Shown: positions 57,622 to 64,000 of the stretch, in pieces
Layout of the letters: each line of letters starts with the position of its first letter
Numbering within the stretch: position 1 is the first letter of the stretch
Assembly (NCBI RefSeq): GCF_036885605.1
Contig: NZ_CP142523.1
Coordinates: 4,464,001 to 4,528,000 of the forward strand
Length of the DNA stretch: 64,000 bases
Source of the DNA: Janthinobacterium sp. TB1-E2
Lineage (GTDB): Bacteria > Pseudomonadota > Gammaproteobacteria > Burkholderiales > Burkholderiaceae_D
Direction: 5' to 3'
Notes under the pieces: model-generated
The model's database searches: none
Seen by the model: the letters and a program-made list of their open reading frames with translations, nothing else
Told to the model about the DNA's origin: nothing
Made by a program: the position numbers and the translations under genes

Positions 57622-58563
57622 TTATTTGAGCTGGGTCAAAATGCGTTCCAGCGATGCCTGGTCGACGATGGCGTCGCCCACGAGCACGGGATCGATGCGC
57701 TTGGCCAGGCCCATCAGGACCTTGCCCGGACCGCATTCGATCACTTGCGTGATGCCGTCGGCCGCCACTTTTTGCATGGTTTCCACCCAGCGCACGGGGC
57801 TGGCCGCCTGGCGCACGAGCGCATCCTTGATGCCGGCAACATCGTTGACGATGGCCACGTCGACGTTGTTGATCAGGGCGATCTGCGGCGCCGAGAACGT
57901 CAAGCCGGCCATGTACTCGCGCAAGCGGTCCGATGCCGGTTTCAGCAGCGACGAGTGGAACGGCGCGGAAACGGGCAGCTTCATGGCGCGCTTGGCGCCC
58001 TTGGCCTTGGCCAGTTCGCAGGCGCGCTCGACTGCCGCCGTATGGCCGGCGATGACGACTTGTGCTGGCGCATTGAAATTGACGGGCTCGACCACCAGGG
58101 CCGGGTTTTCCGCCGCCGCTTCCGCACAGGCGGCGCGCACGTCGTCATCCGACAGGCCCAGCACAACAGCCATCGTGCCCTGCCCCACCGGCACGGCTTC
58201 CTGCATGGCTTGCGCGCGGAAACGCACGAGCGGCACGGCATCCTTGAACGAGATGACGCCGGCGGCGACCAGCGCCGAGTATTCACCGAGGCTGTGACCG
58301 GCCACGACCGTCGGCACGGGGCCGCCGGCCGCCAGCCAGGCGCGGTAGAAGGCCACGGCCGCCGTCAGCATTACCGGCTGCGTATTGGTAGTCAGGTCCA
58401 GTTCTTCCTTCGGACCTTCGGCGATCAGCTTGCCCAGGTCGAATTGCAGGGCATCCGACGCTTCGGCCACGGTTTGCGCAACCACGGGGTTGCCGGCGAA
58501 ACCGTCGAGCATCGCAATCGCTTGCGAGCCTTGGCCTGGGAAAACAAATGCAAATTGTGTCAT
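57622..58563 (-). CDS. fabD: Malonyl-CoA:ACP transacylase
   Basis: A 313-residue enzyme with FPGQGSQ near the N-terminus and nucleophile Ser91 in AGHSLGEYSAL. It loads malonyl groups on ACP. A 66-bp repeat separates it from fabH. Confidence 0.96.
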   Translation of the reverse strand: MTQFAFVFPGQGSQAIAMLDGFAGNPVVAQTVAEASDALQFDLGKLIAEGPKEELDLTTNTQPVMLTAAVAFYRAWLAAGGPVPTVVAGHSLGEYSALVAAGVISFKDAVPLVRFRAQAMQEAVPVGQGTMAVVLGLSDDDVRAACAEAAAENPALVVEPVNFNAPAQVVIAGHTAAVERACELAKAKGAKRAMKLPVSAPFHSSLLKPASDRLREYMAGLTFSAPQIALINNVDVAIVNDVAGIKDALVRQAASPVRWVETMQKVAADGITQVIECGPGKVLMGLAKRIDPVLVGDAIVDQASLERILTQLK

Positions 58564-58614
58564 GTCGACTCCGTTTTTTTTTACTATTTACTCAGAGAAC
58601 CAAATGCAACTGCT

Positions 58615-58680
58615 GGGGTACGACCCTCCGGGATCGGAATTCACTCCATTGGAATGCATTCCCCCAACGGGTCGGACCCC
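58615..58680 (+). repeat. 66-bp nested palindromic repeat, copy 2
   Basis: Same length and orientation as the copy at 28124, with more substitutions: outer arms GGGGTACGACCC and GGGTCGGACCCC, which still pair with each other (compensatory changes), and an imperfect inner hairpin. It lies between fabH and fabD. Confidence 0.85.
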
Positions 58681-58698
58681 GAAATCAGCCTTCGGCCA

Positions 58699-59697
58699 TC
58701 ACATCTTTGCCAGCACGGCGCCCCAGGTAAAGCCGCCGCCCACGCCTTCCATCATGACGTTGTCGCCCTTCTTGACACGGCCATCGCGCACGGCGATATC
58801 GAGCGCCAGCGGGATCGAAGCGGCCGAGGTGTTGCCATGCTGGTCGACGGTGACCACCATCTTTTCCAGAGGCAAGCCTAGTTTCTTGGCCGTGCTGTTC
58901 ATGATGCGGATGTTCGCCTGGTGCGGGATCAGCCAGTCGATCTGGTCCGACGTCATGTTGGCGTGTTCCAGGGCTTCATGCGCGACTTTTTCCAGCACGG
59001 ACACGGCCAGCTTGAAGACGGCCGGGCCATCCATGTACAGGAAGGCGCTACCGTCGAGCGCGCCGCCAGCCAGGCTGCCCGGCACGCTGAGAATGTTCGA
59101 GTGGCGGCCGTCCGCGTGCAGCTTGGTGGCCAGGATGCCCGGCTCTTTTGACGCCGTCATGACGATGGCGCCGGCGCCGTCGCCGAACAGCACGCAGGTG
59201 CCGCGGTCGTCGAAATTGAGGATGCGCGAAAACACTTCGGCGCCGATCACCAGCACGTTCTTGTGCATGCCCGACTGGATGAAGCTGTCGGCCGTGGCCA
59301 CTGCATACACGAAACCGCTGCAGACGGCTTGCACGTCGACGGCGGCGCAGTTGTTCGTGATGCCCAGTTTGTTTTGCACGATGCAGGCCGTGCTGGGGAA
59401 GCTGCCGAAGAAATCGGGAGTCGAGCTGGCGACGATGATCAGGTCGAGGTCGTTGCCGTTCAGGCCAGCCATTTCCAGGGCCTTCTTGGCCGCTTCCACG
59501 CCCAGGTCCGAGGAATTTTGCGTTGGCGCCGCGTAATGGCGCGCCGAGATGCCGCTGCGCGAGACGATCCATTCATCCGACGTCTCGATGCCCTTGGCGG
59601 CGAGCTGTTCGGTCAAGTCTTGGTTGGTGACGCGCCTCTCCGGCAAGTAGCTGCCGGTACCGATAATTTTGCTGTAAGTTTTGCTAAAAACAGTCAT
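58699..59697 (-). CDS. fabH: 3-oxoacyl-ACP synthase III
   Basis: A 332-residue initiating condensing enzyme: Cys126 in AVCSGFVYA, His in IPHQANIRI, Asn in [10 protein letters not shown]. It condenses acetyl-CoA with malonyl-ACP. Confidence 0.96.
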   Translation of the reverse strand: MTVFSKTYSKIIGTGSYLPERRVTNQDLTEQLAAKGIETSDEWIVSRSGISARHYAAPTQNSSDLGVEAAKKALEMAGLNGNDLDLIIVASSTPDFFGSFPSTACIVQNKLGITNNCAAVDVQAVCSGFVYAVATADSFIQSGMHKNVLVIGAEVFSRILNFDDRGTCVLFGDGAGAIVMTASKEPGILATKLHADGRHSNILSVPGSLAGGALDGSAFLYMDGPAVFKLAVSVLEKVAHEALEHANMTSDQIDWLIPHQANIRIMNSTAKKLGLPLEKMVVTVDQHGNTSAASIPLALDIAVRDGRVKKGDNVMMEGVGGGFTWGAVLAKM

Positions 59698-59712
59698 GCA
59701 AGTACCCGTCCA

Positions 59713-60780
59713 CTAAATGGTAGAGCTTGTTGATGTAGGTTCATCCGGAACTGGCGTGCGCGGCATCAGCTCGGCGATCATGCTGGCCAAGTGCGCTTGC
59801 ACGTCATTTTTTGCCGCATCAAAAGCGCGGCGCAAGGCCCATTCGAACGAATAGGCATCGGCGCTGCCATGGCTCTTGAAGACGAGGCCACGCAAGCCCA
59901 GCAGGCTAGCGCCGTTGTAACGTGAAGGATTCAAACGGTTGCCGATGGCTTTCAGGGCCCCGCGGGCGATCAGTGCGCCCAGCATGGTGATCGGATTACG
60001 CTTGAATTCGGAAGTGAGCACGTCTTTCATGAAGCGCGCCAGACCTTCGATGGCTTTCAGGGTCACATTACCGACAAAACCGTCGCAGACGACGATATCG
60101 GTCGTGCCCTTGAAGATATCATTGCCTTCCACGTTACCGTAGAAGTTCAGCGCGCCACGCTCATGGTCGGCCTGCAGCAGCTTCGAGGTGAGTTTCACCA
60201 CTTCATTGCCCTTGATATCTTCCGTGCCCACGTTCAGCAAGCCAATCGTCGGGCGCTCGATACCTTCCATGGCGGAAACGAGCACGGAACCCATGATGGC
60301 GAACTGGTGCAAATGATGCGGTTCGCAATCGACGTTCGCGCCCAGGTCCAGCATGTAGGTCGGGCCGTTCTTTTGATTCGGCAAGATGCTGCAGATGGCC
60401 GGGCGATCGACGCCGGACATGGTTTTCAATACATAGCGCGACACGGCCATCAGGGCTGCCGTATTACCGGCGGAAACGGAGGCTTGCGCCACGCCATTCT
60501 TGACCTGTTCGATGGCCACGCGCATGGAGGAATCCTTCTTGCGGCGCAGGGCCACTTCCAGGGGATCGTCCATGGTAACTTGTTCGGAGGCATGCAATAC
60601 CGACAGGCGCGGATGCGTGTCGGCTTTATGTTTCTTCAGTTCGGCACGGATCACGTCTTCCAATCCAACAAGGATCAGTTCGGCTTCAGGCTCATGTTTT
60701 ACGAAGGAAATTGCTGCGGGGATAGTGACTGAGGGACCGTGATCTCCGCCCATGCAGTCGATAGAAATTTTGATTGTCAT
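59713..60780 (-). CDS. plsX: Phosphate acyltransferase PlsX
   Basis: A 355-residue enzyme forming acyl-phosphate from acyl-ACP. Conserved [16 protein letters not shown] start, [25 protein letters not shown] and [14 protein letters not shown]. The start at 60780 is set by [13 protein letters not shown]. 15 bases before fabH. Confidence 0.96.
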   Translation of the reverse strand: MTIKISIDCMGGDHGPSVTIPAAISFVKHEPEAELILVGLEDVIRAELKKHKADTHPRLSVLHASEQVTMDDPLEVALRRKKDSSMRVAIEQVKNGVAQASVSAGNTAALMAVSRYVLKTMSGVDRPAICSILPNQKNGPTYMLDLGANVDCEPHHLHQFAIMGSVLVSAMEGIERPTIGLLNVGTEDIKGNEVVKLTSKLLQADHERGALNFYGNVEGNDIFKGTTDIVVCDGFVGNVTLKAIEGLARFMKDVLTSEFKRNPITMLGALIARGALKAIGNRLNPSRYNGASLLGLRGLVFKSHGSADAYSFEWALRRAFDAAKNDVQAHLASMIAELMPRTPVPDEPTSTSSTI

Positions 60781-60918
60781 TTGTGTTGATTCAATACCGC
60801 TGCGGGCGTGCGGCAAGATGTGAATCGGACTGGAGCATATGCAGGGTGCAGCATGTCATGCACAGGCCTGGACAGCGTGATTCAAAATGACGGGTGTGCA
60901 AGATGAATTGCAGCCGAT

Positions 60919-60964
60919 AAAAAAGAAGAAGCGGCGCCACGCCGAATAACCACGCAACACCGCT
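60919..60964 (-). terminator. Possible attenuator between rpmF and plsX
   Basis: On the minus strand an imperfect hairpin with AGCGG/CCGCT ends is followed by TTCTTCTTTTTT, 27 bases after rpmF. Partial termination here would lower fab expression relative to L32. Confidence 0.35.
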
Positions 60965-60990
60965 TTCATCTTACCCAACAAAAACGTCGA

Positions 60991-61173
60991 TTACTCGTCG
61001 TTTTTGGTCTTCAACACTTTACGGCCACGATAGAAGCCGTTAGGGCTGATATGGTGACGCATGTGTGTTTCGCCGGTAACTGGCTCGACGCTCAATTGCG
61101 GCGCGACCAGGAAGTCGTGCGAACGGTGCATGCCGCGCTTGGAAGGGGTTTTCTTGTTCTGTTGAACTGCCAT
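60991..61173 (-). CDS. rpmF: Ribosomal protein L32
   Basis: A 60-residue protein beginning [20 protein letters not shown]; the usual L32 middle and the end [15 protein letters not shown] are present. The zinc-type cysteines of some L32 forms are absent. It follows yceD, as in enterobacteria. Confidence 0.97.
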   Translation of the reverse strand: MAVQQNKKTPSKRGMHRSHDFLVAPQLSVEPVTGETHMRHHISPNGFYRGRKVLKTKNDE

Positions 61174-61375
61174 GATGACTCCTAATACATAAGTTCTAAA
61201 ATTTTAGCACAATCGATTGGCAAATACATGCGAATCGAGTATCCCAGCGGCAAAGACTACCCGAAAATAGCCCGGACCGACATCGTTTATTACAATTACA
61301 TTTCACTACACTTGCCATACTCGATTACAACACGCGTTTGACACGTTCTTTGATGGGGAAAACCCCTTTACTACT

Positions 61376-61873
61376 TTATTCTGGCTTCAAGTCTTTCAGT
61401 GCCGCAAACGGCGACTTCTTTTCAGTCTTGAGAGCATCGAGCTGCGCCGTATCGGGGCAGACGTCGTGTTTGGGCACCTGCGGCAGGGCCAGCAAGGCTT
61501 CATCTTCGATCAGGGCCGCGGCATCCATGTTGCGGCTGCCGACGATCACGTCGATCGATTCATCGTTGATGATTTCTTCGATCTCGTCCGCGTGCTCGTC
61601 ATCCTTGCCCAGCATCAGAGTGGTCGTCGAATCAATTACGTAAGCATACGGAGTCAGGCAGCGCTGGCAAACCAGCTGAACGGTGCCGTTGACCGACAAG
61701 GTCAGTTGTGGGTAGCCCAGCTTGCTGGTGCCGCCGACGATTTTCCAGGCGATCTCGCCGGAACTATCTGCACAATCCTTGGTCAACCGGGTCATTTCAG
61801 CGACAGGAGTTACACCCTCGCGGCTCCCGCTGATACGACAAAAATCAAAGGTGTCGATCACAAAAGCATTCAT
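61376..61873 (-). CDS. yceD: DUF177/YceD-family protein
   Basis: A 165-residue protein with the VQLVCQRCLTPY motif, an acidic DDEHADEIEEIINDESIDV region and a C-terminal CPD. The family sits before rpmF and has been tied to 23S rRNA accumulation. The start MNAFVIDTFDF is chosen over a longer frame that runs into the divergent promoter region. Confidence 0.92.
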   Translation of the reverse strand: MNAFVIDTFDFCRISGSREGVTPVAEMTRLTKDCADSSGEIAWKIVGGTSKLGYPQLTLSVNGTVQLVCQRCLTPYAYVIDSTTTLMLGKDDEHADEIEEIINDESIDVIVGSRNMDAAALIEDEALLALPQVPKHDVCPDTAQLDALKTEKKSPFAALKDLKPE

Positions 61874-62095
61874 TGGTAGAAAATTTCCCCGGAAAACCTG
61901 CGATAATAACAGGGTTTTTAGCACGGAGTCAAAGGCTAAGCATCTTTTTTGACGCAATTATTGCCATCAACATGACATTTCATCAACACCGTCATGCCGC
62001 ATGGAGCCTCAGTTGTGGGCTCTGCGCCCTGGAATTTGCGTGAAATTCCACTGACATCGACCAGCGCGGCCATGCCGGCCGCCATCCACTACCGA

Positions 62096-62704
62096 ATGAT
62101 ACCAACTTCCGCCCCATCGCGCTTGATTCTTGCATCGAGTTCGACCTACCGCAAGGAATTGCTGCAACGCCTGCGCCTGCCTTTCGAGGTGGCCGTGCCC
62201 GATCTCGACGAAAGTCCCCTGCCAGGCGAAAGCCCCAGCGCCACGGCCCTGCGCCTGGCCCAGGCCAAGGCGCAAGCCGTGCTCGACCACTATCCTGGCA
62301 GCCTCGTCATCGGCTCCGACCAGGTCGCCACACTCGATGGCGCCCAGATCGGCAAGCCCGGCAACCATGCGAATGCCCTGCTGCAACTGCAAACCATGCG
62401 CGGGCGCCAGACCGTGTTCCACACGGCACTGTGCCTGCTCGACGGCCGCCAGAGTCCGCCTGTAGCGCAAGTGGAAGACGTCCAGACCCTTGTCACCGTA
62501 CGCGACTTGCCCGATGCCGAGCTGGACGCCTACCTGCGCATCGAGCAGCCATATGACTGCGCCGGCAGCGCCAAGAACGAAGGCCTGGGCATCGCCCTGC
62601 TCGAACGCATAGCCACCACCGACCCGACCGCCCTGACCGGCTTGCCGCTGATCGCCCTCACGGGCATGCTGCGCAAGGCGGGTGTGGCGTTTTTCACATT
62701 TTAA
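62096..62704 (+). CDS. yceF: YceF-type Maf nucleotide pyrophosphatase
   Basis: A 202-residue Maf protein. LILASSSTYRKELLQRL, DESPLPGESPSATALRLAQAKA, GSDQVATLDG and the YceF-like CAGSAKNEGLGIALLERI place it with the 7-methyl-GTP pyrophosphatases rather than the dTTP/UTP form. Divergent from yceD-rpmF-plsX-fab as in Escherichia coli. An ATG at 62072 is an alternative start. Confidence 0.92.
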   Translation: MIPTSAPSRLILASSSTYRKELLQRLRLPFEVAVPDLDESPLPGESPSATALRLAQAKAQAVLDHYPGSLVIGSDQVATLDGAQIGKPGNHANALLQLQTMRGRQTVFHTALCLLDGRQSPPVAQVEDVQTLVTVRDLPDAELDAYLRIEQPYDCAGSAKNEGLGIALLERIATTDPTALTGLPLIALTGMLRKAGVAFFTF

Positions 62705-62711
62705 TCACCCT

Positions 62712-62777
62712 GGGGTCAGACCCGACGGGGGAGTGCGTTCCAGTGGAGCGCACTCCGATCCCGAAGGGACTGACCCC
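62712..62777 (-). repeat. 66-bp nested palindromic repeat, copy 3 (inverted)
   Basis: Reverse-complement orientation relative to the copies at 28124 and 58615; outer arms GGGGTCAGACCC and GGGACTGACCCC, inner arms of 13 bases with one mismatch. It begins 8 bases after yceF and ends 21 bases before the next gene. Confidence 0.85.
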
Positions 62778-62798
62778 GGCCAATACAAAGCTAACAAT

Positions 62799-63548
62799 AT
62801 GACCGGCACCCTGTACCTGATTCCCAACCACCTCGGCCTGTCCGACGGCGCAAGCGACCCGCTGGGCCACATCATTCCAGAGCAAGTGCGGCAGATCACG
62901 TCGCAGCTCGATTATTTCGTTGCGGAAAACGCCAAGACGGCGCGCGCCTTTTTGAAATTGATCGGCAACCAGCATCCGCTGGCCAAGCCGCTGCAGGAAA
63001 TCACGATTTCCGAACTGAACGTCAATACCCCGGCGCAAGCGCTGGCCGGCTTGCTGGCGCCGCTGCTGGCGGGACGCGACGCGGGCCTCGTGTCGGAAGC
63101 AGGCGTGCCCGCCGTGGCCGACCCGGGTGCCGACCTCGTGCGCCTGGCGCATCAGCACGGCATTAAAGTGCGCCCGCTGGTGGGCCCGTCGTCGATCCTG
63201 CTGGCCGTGATGGCCAGCGGCTTGAACGGCCAGAGCTTCGCCTTCAACGGCTATCTGCCCACGGACGCCGCCCTGCGCGCCAAGCGCATCAAGGAACTGG
63301 AAAGCCGCTCGCGCAATGAAAAGCAGACCCAGCTGTTCATCGAAACGCCGTACCGCAACGCCGCCATGCTGGAAGCGCTCGTGGCGCAATGCGCGCCATC
63401 GACGCTGATCTGCGTCGCCACCGACCTGAGCCTGGACACGGAAAGCGTGCAGACATGGAATGGCGGCCAGTGGAAAAAACAATTAGCCGCCGGCAAGGCG
63501 CCTGACTTCCACAAGAAACCGACCGTGTTCCTGTTGCTGGGACAGTAA
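62799..63548 (+). CDS. Tetrapyrrole-methylase-family SAM-dependent methyltransferase (RsmI-like)
   Basis: 249 residues: GTLYLIPNHLG start, LVSEAGVPAVADPGADLVRLAHQHGIKVRPLVGPSSILLAVMASG (SAM pocket) and IETPYRNAAMLEAL. It belongs to the RsmI-like branch but is shorter than RsmI, a form often found beside yceF. Its RNA or other target is unknown. The start at 62799 excludes the upstream repeat. Confidence 0.85.
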   Translation: MTGTLYLIPNHLGLSDGASDPLGHIIPEQVRQITSQLDYFVAENAKTARAFLKLIGNQHPLAKPLQEITISELNVNTPAQALAGLLAPLLAGRDAGLVSEAGVPAVADPGADLVRLAHQHGIKVRPLVGPSSILLAVMASGLNGQSFAFNGYLPTDAALRAKRIKELESRSRNEKQTQLFIETPYRNAAMLEALVAQCAPSTLICVATDLSLDTESVQTWNGGQWKKQLAAGKAPDFHKKPTVFLLLGQ

Positions 63549-63552
63549 ACGA

Positions 63553-63590
63553 CAAACGCCACGGAAATATTTACCGTGGCGTTTGCTTTG
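63553..63590 (+). terminator. Terminator-like hairpin after the methyltransferase
   Basis: Perfect 12-base arms CAAACGCCACGG/CCGTGGCGTTTG with a 9-base A/T loop, 4 bases after the stop; the following T tract is short. Confidence 0.65.
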
Positions 63591-63665
63591 CTTTGCCTCA
63601 CTACGATAGTCACGACAACTGACAAAACCGTAGCGAGCGGAAGGGAGAGGTGGCTAAGAAGCGCA

Positions 63666-63683
63666 ACCGTACTCTAGTACGGT
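63666..63683. repeat. GTAC-type hairpin before the rlmJ end
   Basis: ACCGTAC-TCTA-GTACGGT followed by GAGCATCGCAG, built like the hairpin at 41548. It lies in the convergent gap between the methyltransferase and rlmJ. Confidence 0.4.
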
Positions 63684-63734
63684 GAGCATCGCAGGCCGCC
63701 TATACCGACGCGCAGTAGGTTTGGTCAGGTGTCT

Positions 63735-64000
63735 TCAGACGCGACGGGTGCCCGTGTTCTTCTGTCCGCCCTTGCCCGTTTCCAATACAAACTTCGCGCC
63801 ATCGTCGCGGCCCAGCACCTTGACCAGGTACGGCATGACTTCGCGCAACATCGGCTCCAGGGTGTACGGCGGGTTCAAGATGAACATGCCGCTGCTGTGC
63901 AAGCCGAAGCCGTCCGGCGACGGGGTGTTGACCGTCAGGGTCACGTGCAGCCAGTCCGAGCTGGGCAGTTGCTTGAGCTTGTCGGCGAACTGGCGCGATT
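63735..64000 (-). CDS. rlmJ: 23S rRNA adenine-2030 N6-methyltransferase RlmJ (3' end only)
   Basis: The frame is open to the window edge, so only the last about 87 residues are present. DGFGLHSSGMFILNPPYTLEPMLREVMPYLVKVLG contains the NPPY-type catalytic motif and the surroundings of RlmJ (YhiR). The residues before it (LPSSDWLHVTLTVNTP) fit the family. The SAM-binding part lies outside. Confidence 0.85.
   Translation of the reverse strand, partial: SRQFADKLKQLPSSDWLHVTLTVNTPSPDGFGLHSSGMFILNPPYTLEPMLREVMPYLVKVLGRDDGAKFVLETGKGGQKNTGTRRV

Overview
The window reads as chromosome of a betaproteobacterium of the family Oxalobacteraceae (Janthinobacterium/Duganella/Massilia type). The reasons are the high G+C, strongly C/G-biased third codon positions in most genes, and blocks of conserved gene order: fabF-acpP-fabG-fabD-fabH-plsX-rpmF-yceD opposite yceF, rpoE-rseA-degP-glutaredoxin-lepA-lepB-rnc-era-recO-pdxJ-acpS-uvrC, and pgsA next to tRNA-Gly and tRNA-Cys. 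Both window edges cut genes: the end of an Hsp70-family gene on the left and the end of an rlmJ-like gene on the right.

Bases 1-13.3 kb are accessory. A two-gene Gabija-type anti-phage module (OLD-family ATPase/Toprim nuclease plus UvrD-like helicase, 0.5-4.3 kb) is visibly less G+C rich than its flanks. It is followed by a GFA-type zinc protein, a CHASE2 membrane protein, a periplasmic serine hydrolase, an AcoR-like regulator without an AAA+ domain, and a flavin monooxygenase. The regulator and the monooxygenase each carry the same palindrome (TGAGAC-N4-GTCTCA) upstream. A YceI protein and a possibly Fur-controlled DUF454 protein close this part.

Bases 13.6-23.4 kb hold a methionine ABC transporter (metNIQ), OmpW with a perfect FNR-type site upstream, a LysR regulator, a Fur protein with a Fur box, a MerR regulator with a quinone-reductase-like target, and a SiaABCD-type switch (phosphatase, kinase, SiaC, diguanylate cyclase).

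Bases 23.5-32.9 kb are one minus-strand selenium and formate unit: fdoG (in-frame UGA with a readable SECIS hairpin), fdoH, fdoI, fdhE, selA, selB and tRNA-Sec. Only selD is missing from the decoding set. A Fur-boxed TonB siderophore receptor, a chemoreceptor, a SulP transporter and an AidA/PixA inclusion-body protein follow, to 40.4 kb.

Bases 40.6-64 kb are mainly housekeeping: one tRNA-Cys and five tRNA-Gly copies, pgsA, uvrC with a second divergent remnant of its own 3' end, then acpS back to rpoE, then the fatty-acid cluster, yceF, a tetrapyrrole-methylase-family protein and rlmJ. Dispersed 66-bp nested palindromes (28.1, 58.6 and 62.7 kb), with a short relative inside the 3' end of acpS (44.4 kb), run through the second half.

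All gene calls come from reading translations, motifs and gene order. No database search was run.
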